Assembly (NCBI GenBank): GCA_964421865.1
Contig: CAYQZH010000085.1
Location: forward strand, 1 to 14,364
Source: SBAX01 sp964421865
Lineage (GTDB): Bacteria; Planctomycetota; Phycisphaerae; UBA1845
DNA length: 14,364 bases
Direction: 5' to 3'
The notes under the pieces were generated by a model. It worked only from the letters and a program-made list of their open reading frames with translations. It ran no database searches and had not been told where the DNA came from. Below, one piece after another: positions 6,378-14,111 of the stretch; the stretch's first letter is position 1; each line of letters starts with the position of its first letter. The translations under genes and the position numbers were made by a program.

Positions 6378-7516
6378 TCCGAGGCTTCGCGAATGACGCG
6401 GGTAGCGAAGACGCCGTCCTGGACTCCGACCTTGAACAACCGCACTCGCCGATCCGCGGCTACGTAGGGTATCAGCCCGATCCGCGAAAGCGCCTCCAGC
6501 ACGAACGGCTGGTCGACGTCCGCCACTCCATAGTACGCCAGTTCGCTGCGGACGTGCTTTTCGTCGAACTCGTAGGTCTTCGCGTTGGGAAGGTACCCGG
6601 AGACGAGCGGCTCGATCAGGAACGTTTTGGGATCGCTCCCGCGGATTTTGGGCAGAAACAAGGAGCGCACGCCCTTGGATTGCCCCTGTCGGACGGTCAC
6701 GCCGCGGTACTGCCGAACGATATAAATCTGGTCCTCGGTCTGATCGACAAACACGGCCGACGCCTCGTCGGGGATGAAGTACTCGTCGGCGAGGCGCTTA
6801 CGCTGTTCATGGGAGGCCGGTTCCACGTGCTTGCGGAATTCAAAGTAGTTGGGGTAATCGCTCAGCGTCGGGTCGTTCCAGGGGAGCGCGACCTCGACCA
6901 CGTAGGATCCGTCGGCCGGATGCGGAAACTCACCGTTGCTGCGGAACTGAGTGCAACCGGCCACCTGGTGGATGCGCCCGCTGGCCGGGGCCTTGGATTC
7001 ATCCACGCAGTAGACGGAAGCGCCGCTCGGCGTGGAACCCACGTACAGGCCGGTCACCTTGGTCTCGCGGATCAGACCCGGCCCGCGGGTGCGGGACGGG
7101 GCTTTGCCGGCGTCGTCGCGTTTGGGCGGCGGTGCGGTCGGATTCGCGCCCCCAAAAAGCTGGGCCCGCTTTTCGGTATCGAACATGGGAATGACGAACT
7201 TGCGGGCGACGACGACGACGATGATGACGAGCGCCGCCGCGTAGATGAGCCGAAGCACCACGGTGAAAGGGTTGAATTCTCCGGGAGTCCGCTTTTTCCG
7301 CCTGAGGAGCCGCTGTTCTCGTTTTTTCTTCCGTCGTCGGCTGCGGGCATCCGGCTCCTCCGTTTGCTGGACCTCGCTGAAGAGGAAATCCAAATCGGCG
7401 TTGGCGCTGTCGGGGACGGCCGCATTGCGGCCGCAGTAGGAGCAGCGGACGACGCCGCCGGCGTCCTCGTCCCGAGCGCGCACCGTGTGCCCGCATTCCG
7501 CCTTGAATTCGATCAT
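6374..7516 (-). CDS. Single-pass membrane protein with N-terminal zinc ribbon and PEGA-like segment, unknown function
   Basis: A 380-residue protein I do not recognise as a named family. Residues 4-31 form a probable zinc ribbon (C8, H10, then C25-x2-C28). Acidic residues 40-57 are followed by a strongly basic stretch (59-77, RRRKKKREQRLLRRKK) and one transmembrane helix (about 85-105). The basic side implies the zinc ribbon is cytoplasmic and the large C-terminal part outside. That part holds LYVGSTPSGASVYCVD (157-172), similar to a PEGA beta-repeat, then about 200 residues without clear motifs. It sits where nothing is normally expected in an infB-ylxP-rbfA operon, overlaps the DUF503 start by four bases, and is 131 bp downstream of infB. 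It may be a lineage-specific envelope protein. Confidence 0.75.
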   Translation of the reverse strand: MIEFKAECGHTVRARDEDAGGVVRCSYCGRNAAVPDSANADLDFLFSEVQQTEEPDARSRRRKKKREQRLLRRKKRTPGEFNPFTVVLRLIYAAALVIIVVVVARKFVIPMFDTEKRAQLFGGANPTAPPPKRDDAGKAPSRTRGPGLIRETKVTGLYVGSTPSGASVYCVDESKAPASGRIHQVAGCTQFRSNGEFPHPADGSYVVEVALPWNDPTLSDYPNYFEFRKHVEPASHEQRKRLADEYFIPDEASAVFVDQTEDQIYIVRQYRGVTVRQGQSKGVRSLFLPKIRGSDPKTFLIEPLVSGYLPNAKTYEFDEKHVRSELAYYGVADVDQPFVLEALSRIGLIPYVAADRRVRLFKVGVQDGVFATRVIREASE

Positions 7517-7558
7517 GGGTGTGTCGCCACCGTGATCGAGACCGTTGTTTGCGTCCGT

Positions 7559-7624
7559 GGGGCCGACTTTCGCGTCGGTCCTTGGCGGATCCGCCAGCGC
7601 ACGTGACCGACGGGAAAGTCGGTC
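7559..7624. repeat. Inverted pair of palindromes (BIME-like) between infB and the zinc-ribbon gene
   Basis: Two copies of the same hairpin unit in opposite orientation. The right copy is gaccgacgggaaagtcggtc (7605-7624, a perfect 7-bp stem). The left copy (7560-7581) is its near reverse complement with one G-U pair. Both continue into ccca. Between them is a perfect 14-bp palindrome tggcggatccgcca (7583-7596). The family differs from the RAYT-flanking REPs. It fills the 131-bp gap downstream of infB and could affect transcript stability. No T-run follows, so it is not a typical terminator. Confidence 0.65.
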
Positions 7625-7647
7625 CCACAGAGCCGTTTCGGGGTCGG

Positions 7648-10425
7648 CTAGAGGCTGCGGGCGATCTTCACGATCTCGTACGTCTCAATCACATCGCCCA
7701 CGTGCACATCCTCGAACCCGTCCACGCGAATACCGCACTCCATCCCCGCCCGGACTTCCCGAACGTCGTCCTTCAAGTGTCGCAAGGACCCGAATTTACA
7801 TCCGTCGCGCACCACCACGCCGTCGCGCACGATCTTGGCGACGTGGCCTCGCTCGACCGTTCCGGAGGTCACGTAGCAACCGGCGACCAACCCCACCTTG
7901 CTGACGCGGAAGACTTGCCGCACCTCCGCCGTCGCCCGCGACTCGATCCGCTCCTCCGGGGCGAGCATTCCGGACAGCGCCTTGCGGATATCGTCCACCA
8001 CGTCGTAGATGACACGGTAGGGTCGGACCTCCACGCCGTGCTGCTCGGCCAGGCGCCTCGCCCCCACCGACGGTTCCACGCGGAACCCCACGATGATGCC
8101 CCGGCAGGTCGCTGCCAGGAGGATGTCACTATCGTTCACCGCGCCGACCGCGGCGTGGCGGATCGTGAGCCGCACCTCGTCCGAGGGGATTTCCGCCAGC
8201 GAGGCTTTCAGGGCCGCGATACTTCCGTCCACGTCGGCCTTGACGATCACGTTCAGTTCCGGCACCTCGTCGGCGTCGCGCTGCTTGAACATCTCCTCCA
8301 GGGTCTTGACCTTGCGGGACTGGAGGCGACCGGTCTCCACGCGGAGGCGCTTGGCCTGATCGGCGATTTCCTTGGCGAGTTGCAGGCTGTCCACCACGTA
8401 GAGCTTGTCGCCGGCGACCGGGGGCTCGTCCAGACCCCAAACCTCGACGGGGATGCCCGGCCCGGCGGAGGGCAGGCGTCCGCCGCAATCGTCCAACAAC
8501 GCGCGGACCTTACCGAAGGCGTTGCCGCAGACCGCGAAATCGCCGACCCGCAGGGTACCGTCTTGCACGAGAAGACGCACGACCGCCCCCACGCCTTCCT
8601 TCATCTCCGCCTCAATCACCGTGCCCACCGCGGGAAGAGTTGGATCGGCGCGAAGCTCCAACAGACTGCTGAGATCAGCGAGGTGCTCGATCAGTTCCTT
8701 GACGCCCAGCCCCGTCGTCGCGGACGTCGGAATGACGTCCACTTCGCCGCCCCAGTCTCCGCTGGGGGTCAGTCCGTGCTCGGTCAATTGTCCGTAGATT
8801 TGCAGCTTGTTCTGGTCGCCCAAGTCGATCTTGTTGAGGGCCACGACGATGGGCACCTTGGCGGCCTGCGCGTGGCGGATCGCCTCGACGGTCTGGGGCA
8901 TGATGCCGTCGTCGGCGGCGACCACCAAGACCACCACGTCGGTCATCTGCGCCCCGCGGGAACGCATGGCCGTGAAAGCCTCGTGCCCGGGCGTGTCCAG
9001 GAAGGTCACCGGCCCGTGCGAGGTTTGCAGATGATACGCCCCGATGTGTTGAGTGATGCCGCCGTCCTCTCCGGCAACCACACGCGTCTTGCGAATGGCG
9101 TCGAGCAGACTGGTCTTGCCGTGGTCCACGTGCCCCAGCATGGTCACCACGGGCGGTCGAGGCTGCAAGTGCTTGCGCTCTCGTTGGGAGAACTCTTCCT
9201 CCAACTCATCGAGTCCGGTTCGAGCCGGGATCACTTCGAGTTCGATGCCGTAGTTCAGGGCGAGCAGTTGGGCCGTGTCCGTGGGGAGCGTCATGTTCAC
9301 GTTGCCCAAGATGCTGTGCTCGTCGCGCAACACTTTGAAGAGTTGGATGAAGTTCAAACCCGTCGCCGCGCAGAACTCTTTCATCCGCACCGGTGCGTTC
9401 ACCGTCGCCTTGGTCTTGGGTCCGGACGGCGCCGCCGCCCCGGGACCGCCCGAGACCCCTCGCCGACGATGGATTTTCCGTCCCGTGGCCCCGGCCAGAC
9501 GCTCTTTCCGCTCGGCCAAATCGCGGTCGCGCCACTCGGCGAGTTGTTCGCCGGACTGCATCAGATTACCCTCCGCCCGACGCGGATTAAACCGACCGTG
9601 GCGCTTGGCGGCGTCCTTCTCGGCCACGCGGGCTGGGTCCAGCAGTGGGAGGGGCCTGGGACCTCCCGCAACGAACGGACTCGGTACGTCCGGACGCGGG
9701 GCAGCAGGTCCGCGGCGCGGCGGACGCACGTCGTAGTCGGGGGCTTCGTAGCGGACGACGCGCGGGCCTTGGAGCTTCGCAGCCGCAGGGACGTTCTGCG
9801 GTCCCGCGGGGGTAATCGCTTTGCTCGGTTGGGAGGGCGCTTCCGCCGGCATAGGCGTCTCGGTCGGCGCGGTCGGCGCCTCCGCGACCACGGCGAACGG
9901 GGCGTGGGGCTCCGTGAGCGGCTCGCAGACGAGGGGTTGCTCGGCCGCAACCTCGACCGGCGGCGGCTCGGTCATCGGCGTCATCGGGACCATCGGGGCC
10001 CGAGCGACCGGCTCGGCCATCTCCTCGACAGCCCCCTCGGCAGCCTCATCGGCGTCGTGGGGCGCAAAGTCGGGCTCGGCGGCTACGGTTGTCGGAGGCG
10101 GACCCTCCATCGTGGCGGTCCCCGTCGCCGCCGCCTCCGTATCCCCGTCGTCGTCCCCACCCGCTCCTTCGGCGGTTGCGGTTCTTCTTTTCTTGTGCTG
10201 GATCCGAACTTTTCCAAGATCGATGGGCTGCGCGGTTTCGAGCGCGGTGGAGTGACGACCCTCGCTAAACCACTCTTTGATCGTGGCGTGCAGACCGGCG
10301 CTGAGCGTCGACATGTGATTCTTGACGCTGTCGATGCCTTCCGCCCGGCACTTATCAATGATCGTCTTGCTGGGGACGTTCAACTCCTTGGCCAGGATGT
10401 GAACGCGCATTTTCTCAGCCAACAC
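7648..10425 (-). CDS. infB: Translation initiation factor IF-2
   Basis: IF-2 is the GTPase that places initiator fMet-tRNA on the 30S subunit and promotes subunit joining. The 925-residue protein starts with an IF2_N helix domain (RVHILAKELNVPSKTIIDKCRAEGI, about 7-31). A long proline-, alanine- and glutamate-rich linker (about 65-330) follows, then a second IF2_N-like segment (RMKEFCAATGLNFIQLFKVL). The GTPase domain carries G1 GHVDHGKT (431-438), G3 DTPGH (477-481) and G4 NKID (531-534). The remainder is the beta-barrel and C-terminal tRNA-binding region. The chosen GTG at 10425 has GGAG four bases upstream. The ATG at 10410 (MRVHIL) is a reasonable alternative. It follows nusA by 76 bp in the classical nusA-infB order. 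Confidence 0.97.
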   Translation of the reverse strand: MLAEKMRVHILAKELNVPSKTIIDKCRAEGIDSVKNHMSTLSAGLHATIKEWFSEGRHSTALETAQPIDLGKVRIQHKKRRTATAEGAGGDDDGDTEAAATGTATMEGPPPTTVAAEPDFAPHDADEAAEGAVEEMAEPVARAPMVPMTPMTEPPPVEVAAEQPLVCEPLTEPHAPFAVVAEAPTAPTETPMPAEAPSQPSKAITPAGPQNVPAAAKLQGPRVVRYEAPDYDVRPPRRGPAAPRPDVPSPFVAGGPRPLPLLDPARVAEKDAAKRHGRFNPRRAEGNLMQSGEQLAEWRDRDLAERKERLAGATGRKIHRRRGVSGGPGAAAPSGPKTKATVNAPVRMKEFCAATGLNFIQLFKVLRDEHSILGNVNMTLPTDTAQLLALNYGIELEVIPARTGLDELEEEFSQRERKHLQPRPPVVTMLGHVDHGKTSLLDAIRKTRVVAGEDGGITQHIGAYHLQTSHGPVTFLDTPGHEAFTAMRSRGAQMTDVVVLVVAADDGIMPQTVEAIRHAQAAKVPIVVALNKIDLGDQNKLQIYGQLTEHGLTPSGDWGGEVDVIPTSATTGLGVKELIEHLADLSSLLELRADPTLPAVGTVIEAEMKEGVGAVVRLLVQDGTLRVGDFAVCGNAFGKVRALLDDCGGRLPSAGPGIPVEVWGLDEPPVAGDKLYVVDSLQLAKEIADQAKRLRVETGRLQSRKVKTLEEMFKQRDADEVPELNVIVKADVDGSIAALKASLAEIPSDEVRLTIRHAAVGAVNDSDILLAATCRGIIVGFRVEPSVGARRLAEQHGVEVRPYRVIYDVVDDIRKALSGMLAPEERIESRATAEVRQVFRVSKVGLVAGCYVTSGTVERGHVAKIVRDGVVVRDGCKFGSLRHLKDDVREVRAGMECGIRVDGFEDVHVGDVIETYEIVKIARSL

Positions 10426-10501
10426 CGATCTCCATACACCGCCTGCCCGCCGCCGTTCATGGGATTAGGTCCCCACGGTCTCTCGGAATCGCTGTCGCGG
10501 G

Positions 10502-11914
10502 TCACACGTCATCGGAATCCACTTTCACCGTCGGCTTATCCTCGTCCTTGTCGCGAGCCAAGTTTTGCTCGACCCGCTGCGCCGCCCGCCATTCGGCGGC
10601 GAGATCGGCGATGAGGGCGGCCTCTCGTCTTTCGGCGCTGAGCGGCTCGCGCCGCGCGGCCGCGGGTTCGCCGGCGGCGGCGCCTTCGGGCGCTTCGCCG
10701 CGAAGAGCGGCCTCTTCCGCCGCCTTCTTCTTGGCCTCTGCAGCGGCCTGCTTGGCGGCCTCCGCCTCCAGGGCGAAACGCTTCGCCGCCTCTGCGGCGA
10801 CCGCGACGACCTTGGCCGCCAACTCCGCGCTCATGCTCAACTCTTTCACCAACGGCTCGGGGCCCACCTCCGACAGGTCGCCCAGCGAGATCACCCCGAT
10901 CGCCAGCATCTTGTCGAGCACCACGTCCTCAACCCCCTCGACGCCCTTGAAGGTCTGCTCCATCTGGTCGACGTTCTTGTCGTATTCGGCGGGAGTGAGA
11001 ATATCGATATCCCAACCGGTCAACCTGGCGGCCAGGCGGACATTTTGCCCGCGCTTGCCGATGGCGAGCGACAGTTGGTCTTCATCGACAATGACCGTGG
11101 CCCGGCCAAGCTCGAAACACAAGAACGTCTCCTTGACCTCGGCCGGTTTCAAGGCGTTGGTGATCAGGACTTGCGACGATTCATTCCAGCGGACGATGTC
11201 GATCTTCTCACCGCCCAGCTCGTCCACGATGTTCTTGATGCGGCTGCCCCGCACGCCGACGCAGGCGCCGACGGCGTCGACCTTGGAGTCGATGGAGGAC
11301 ACGGCGACCTTGGTGCGATAACCGGCCTCACGGGCGAGGACGCGGATTTCGATGATCCGTTCGGCCACCTCCGGCACTTCCATCTCGAACATCCGCCGGA
11401 TGAAGTCCGGGTGGGTCTGGGTGAGCACGATGCGGACCTGGTTTTGCTCTTCGCGGACGTCGAGGATCATTCCCCGAATGCGCTCGCCGGGCTGATGCGC
11501 CTGGCCGGGGATTTGCTCGCTACGGGGCAAGAAGGCCTCCGTCCGGCCCAGGTTGATCACCATGCCGCCGCCTTCATAGCGGATGAGCGTCCCGGTCACG
11601 ACGGTGCCCACGCGCTGCGAGTATTCCTCAAAGATCGAGTCGCGCTCGTCCTCGCGGATCTTCTGGATCATGACCTGCTTGGCGGTCTGAGCGGCGATCC
11701 GCCCCAGCGACTTCATGTCGATCGGCTCGCCGGCGACCAGCGCTTCGATATCGCCGGTGATGCGATCGATGCGCACGGCGACGTCCTCGATTTCCTCGTA
11801 GGCCTTCCTCGCCGCGGAGACCATCGCCGCTTCGAGGTCCACAAAGACGCTCTCCTTGGCGATGTTCTTGTCGCGACTGAGTGAATCGATGAATCTCAGG
11901 AGATCCGTATTCAT
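10502..11914 (-). CDS. nusA: Transcription termination/antitermination factor NusA
   Basis: NusA binds RNA polymerase and nascent RNA and controls pausing, intrinsic termination and antitermination. The 470-residue product has the N-terminal polymerase-binding domain (MNTDLLRFIDSLSRDKNI, with the conserved helix DLEAAMVSAARKAYEE at 26-41), an S1 domain (about 103-165), KH1 (about 210-255, VGVRGSRIKNIVDEL) and KH2 (about 272-305, SLAIGKRGQNVRLAARLTGW). After KH2 comes one helix-hairpin-helix-like segment (320-372), then an Ala/Glu/Lys-rich tail. The frame is open to 12049, but conserved sequence begins at the ATG at 11914, which has GGAG four bases upstream. No rimP precedes it. It is preceded by a long leader with a terminator, suggesting autoregulation by attenuation. 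Confidence 0.97.
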   Translation of the reverse strand: MNTDLLRFIDSLSRDKNIAKESVFVDLEAAMVSAARKAYEEIEDVAVRIDRITGDIEALVAGEPIDMKSLGRIAAQTAKQVMIQKIREDERDSIFEEYSQRVGTVVTGTLIRYEGGGMVINLGRTEAFLPRSEQIPGQAHQPGERIRGMILDVREEQNQVRIVLTQTHPDFIRRMFEMEVPEVAERIIEIRVLAREAGYRTKVAVSSIDSKVDAVGACVGVRGSRIKNIVDELGGEKIDIVRWNESSQVLITNALKPAEVKETFLCFELGRATVIVDEDQLSLAIGKRGQNVRLAARLTGWDIDILTPAEYDKNVDQMEQTFKGVEGVEDVVLDKMLAIGVISLGDLSEVGPEPLVKELSMSAELAAKVVAVAAEAAKRFALEAEAAKQAAAEAKKKAAEEAALRGEAPEGAAAGEPAAARREPLSAERREAALIADLAAEWRAAQRVEQNLARDKDEDKPTVKVDSDDV

Positions 11915-12016
11915 GCTGCTCCGGTCGTTTCTCTGTCCGTCTCGCTCGACACCGCACGGAAACAAAGCGTCCGTACTCGCCATGATCCTCAACGGGGCGT
12001 CGCCCGCCGCACCCGC

Positions 12017-12050
12017 AAAAAAAAACGTGGGCGCACGCTGCGATCCCACG
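12017..12050 (-). terminator. Intrinsic terminator in the nusA leader (probable attenuator)
   Basis: Read on the minus strand, CGTGGG (12050-12045) pairs with CCCACG (12031-12026). After a two-base bulge, CGCA pairs with TGCG around a GCG loop. Nine T residues follow immediately (12025-12017). This is a textbook rho-independent terminator of about 10 bp. It lies between the leftward promoter and the nusA start, about 100 bp before the ATG, so it should prematurely end some nusA-operon transcripts. Confidence 0.8.
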
Positions 12051-12345
12051 CGGAAATCCGGCCAAACGGCAGAATGGAGTCCGCAGCCTAGCGCATCGCG
12101 TCACTCCGACTGCCGGGGTGACTTCCCCTCGGCCGAAAGTCCAACCCGCGCTCGACCCGGCTAGTTGCCACGGGTCGAGTCGCCACGTGAGAACCTAGCA
12201 AACGTCACAGCGGCCATCCCCATTCCTTCAACACCCCCGGAACCGCTCACCAAGTCATCCCCGATCCGTTCCGGAAGGTGCGTCGCTTCGCCTGCCGACG
12301 CATCGACACACGCCAGCTCGACACCATACCTAAACGCGAAGTCGA
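12017..12345 (-). ncRNA. Structured untranslated RNA / nusA leader (candidate)
   Basis: About 330 nt run from the predicted transcription start to the intrinsic terminator. In order on the minus strand they contain: gcgtcg/cgacgc (stem 12280-12301), ccggaac/gttccgg with a 24-nt loop (12237-12274), a perfect 9-bp stem ctcgacccg/cgggtcgag (12151-12179), gccGAgggg/ccccggc (about 12112-12135), ggagt/actcc (12076-12107) and the terminator hairpin. No convincing reading frame is present. It does not show the conserved cores of RNase P RNA, tmRNA or SRP RNA that I can recognise. It may be a regulatory leader or a separate small RNA. It occupies most of the 625-bp nusA-upstream gap. The rest, up to 12539, shows only the promoter below and AT-rich sequence near 12470-12500. 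Confidence 0.45.
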
Positions 12346-12350
12346 AGGGG

Positions 12351-12378
12351 ATTATAGGCCGACCCCATCCGCTGTCAA
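12351..12378 (-). promoter_or_regulatory. Consensus sigma-70 promoter for the nusA-infB operon leader
   Basis: On the minus strand a perfect TTGACA -35 box (12378-12373) is separated by 16 bp from a perfect TATAAT -10 box (12356-12351). Transcription should start near 12344-12345 and run leftwards, giving a leader of about 430 nt before nusA. Exact consensus boxes are rare by chance in DNA this GC-rich. The spacer is one base short of the optimum 17. Confidence 0.8.
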
Positions 12379-12539
12379 TTCAAGAGTTTCGTGCCGCGTG
12401 TCCAGGGATTCACGTTGCTCAGACACCTTGGGAGCCTCGAGGGCGTACTCCGCGGCGGTTCCGCATGAACTCCATTGAATATGTATGTTTTATCTGAAAT
12501 CGGAAACTCCTGCATTGCTCCCGCACTTCTCGCGTTGCA

Positions 12540-14024
12540 ATGGGTATAACTACGCGAACGCAGGGTTCCAAGATGATGAGATCGCCGTCAGATAGTCGAC
12601 ACGCGCGACGCCCTCGCATCCACGGGCCCCGGCGTCGCGAGAATCTCTGCGCCGTCGCTGGGGTAGGTCTCGCGCTCGCCCTCGCGTACATACCCTCGAA
12701 GTCGCTCGCCCAAGCGCCGGCCATCACCGGAGCGGAGACCACGCCGGCCGTGGGCACGCTCGTCGAGCAATACTTCCGTACCGATGCCGGGAGGGATCGG
12801 AACGAACTGCTTGCGTCCATCGAGAAGACGGCGGACGGGTCGATCGAGGCCGTCGCGGACGCGGTGCGACGGGTCATGGTTTGGGACCCGATGCCTGGCG
12901 GCGACATCGCCATTCAGACACCGACGTCCGGGGCCATCACCGCCAGGTATCACGGTTTCCTCGATCTCAATCCGGTCCCGCGGCGCGGACTCATCCTGTG
13001 CATGCCGAACGACGACGAAGAAGCGGATACCAACCGGACCCTGAACCGGGCCATCGCCGTGTTAGGTCCGGGGTTTGACGGCGGCTGCGGTCTAGTCGCT
13101 CTGTCTCGCCGGATCGGCGGAAGTTTTCATCAGTCGCCGTCGGACCCGGACGATCTTCGGTTCATCATCCGGGAACTGCGTAAGCGGATTCACATCAACA
13201 CCAACCAGGTGTACGTTTACGGATGTGGCCGAGGCGGTGAAGCCGCGTGGATCGCGGCCATGTTCCACCCCGACCTTTTCGCGGGTGTCATCACCCTGTC
13301 ATCCTACCCGCGCGTCCCGTATTCCGCTCAGCTCTACCCGATCCTGTTGGGGAACCTCCGGAACCTACCTGTGTTGAGCCTTTGGCCGGCGAGTGAGAAG
13401 GGATCACCCGATCCCCGTGTGGAGTCCCTGGCGACGCACAACCGCGCGATCGCCGAGTTGGCCCAGCGCTTGTCAGTGCCGATCCGCGGACTCGAAGCCC
13501 CGTTTGAGCCATCGGCGTTGGGGCATCTACCGCCCTGGGGATCGCAAGAGTGTCCGATCCAGTCGCTGCGTGCGGCGGTGCGCCCGCCGCCGGGGCGGAC
13601 GGTGAGCCACTGGTTTCGCTACCTGGGTCAAGGCGACGTCGGTTGGCTCCGCGCGACGAAACTTGCGGGCGACGTGTGGGATGACGACCAGCTTTCGATC
13701 GTCACGGGCCCGACCACGGACCGCGACAAGTTCATTTCCGACGTGCTCAAGGAGAAGCTGCTTTACCTTGGAGGGCGCATTGTCGGCCAAACGATCCACA
13801 TCGAGACCAAGGGCTGCGCCGAGATCGAACTGCGACTGTTCGAAGGGATGGCGGACTTCCATACACCGATCACCGTGCTTATCAACGGCCGGAAGCGACA
13901 TGAGGGCTTGGTCCGACCGAGCGCGGCGACGCTTTTGGAATCGGCGTACGAGGAATGGGAATTCCAGCGCTTGGCGCTGGCGAAGCTCTCCTTTTCGATC
14001 CGCGCGGACTCGGCGCGGGAGTAG
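12540..14024 (+). CDS. Secreted alpha/beta-hydrolase-like protein with substituted nucleophile
   Basis: A 494-residue protein with a basic N-terminus, a hydrophobic segment (about 38-51) and a likely signal-peptidase site after AQA (57-59), so it is probably exported. The middle resembles an esterase / prolyl-oligopeptidase-like alpha/beta-hydrolase: RRGLILCMPND (148-158), then QVYVYGCGRGGEAAWIAAMFHPDLFAGVITLSS around the nucleophile elbow (223-255). The GxSxG serine is glycine here (G228-C-G230-R-G232), so classical catalysis is unlikely unless C229 substitutes. The C-terminal part (about 410-475; TIHIETKGCAEIELRL, then VLINGRKRHEG) is the beta-rich segment often attached to planctomycete secreted hydrolases. 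ATGs at 12573 and 12576, preceded by aggg, are alternative and perhaps better starts. It is divergent from nusA and convergent with the RidA gene. Substrate is unknown. Confidence 0.75.
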   Translation: MGITTRTQGSKMMRSPSDSRHARRPRIHGPRRRENLCAVAGVGLALALAYIPSKSLAQAPAITGAETTPAVGTLVEQYFRTDAGRDRNELLASIEKTADGSIEAVADAVRRVMVWDPMPGGDIAIQTPTSGAITARYHGFLDLNPVPRRGLILCMPNDDEEADTNRTLNRAIAVLGPGFDGGCGLVALSRRIGGSFHQSPSDPDDLRFIIRELRKRIHINTNQVYVYGCGRGGEAAWIAAMFHPDLFAGVITLSSYPRVPYSAQLYPILLGNLRNLPVLSLWPASEKGSPDPRVESLATHNRAIAELAQRLSVPIRGLEAPFEPSALGHLPPWGSQECPIQSLRAAVRPPPGRTVSHWFRYLGQGDVGWLRATKLAGDVWDDDQLSIVTGPTTDRDKFISDVLKEKLLYLGGRIVGQTIHIETKGCAEIELRLFEGMADFHTPITVLINGRKRHEGLVRPSAATLLESAYEEWEFQRLALAKLSFSIRADSARE

Positions 14025-14111
14025 TTGCGGGAGGGGCGATCCTTCGAGGCTCAGGACAAGGTTCACGGCGTGCAGGGTTGGGCGAAGGGATTCTCGCGCC
14101 GGGAACTTCCC

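Noticed and set aside
7519..10614. 1031-codon open frame on the plus strand opposite infB
   Set aside because: It is antisense to a certain infB, rich in His, Arg, Gly and Asp, without domains. Long antisense frames are common in GC-rich coding DNA.
10565..11884. 439-codon plus-strand frame opposite nusA
   Set aside because: It mirrors the reverse complement of nusA codons, with no recognisable domain or ribosome binding site.
11915..12049. Forty-five extra N-terminal residues on NusA
   Set aside because: They are unlike NusA, while the ATG at 11914 starts the conserved domain and has a good GGAG. The extension also reaches the intrinsic terminator stem.
12017..12345. Known RNA identity for the nusA leader (RNase P RNA, tmRNA, SRP RNA)
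   Set aside because: I do not find the GAGGAAAGUCC core of RNase P RNA, a tRNA-like end with GGTTCGA, or the GGAAGGAAGCA loop of SRP RNA.
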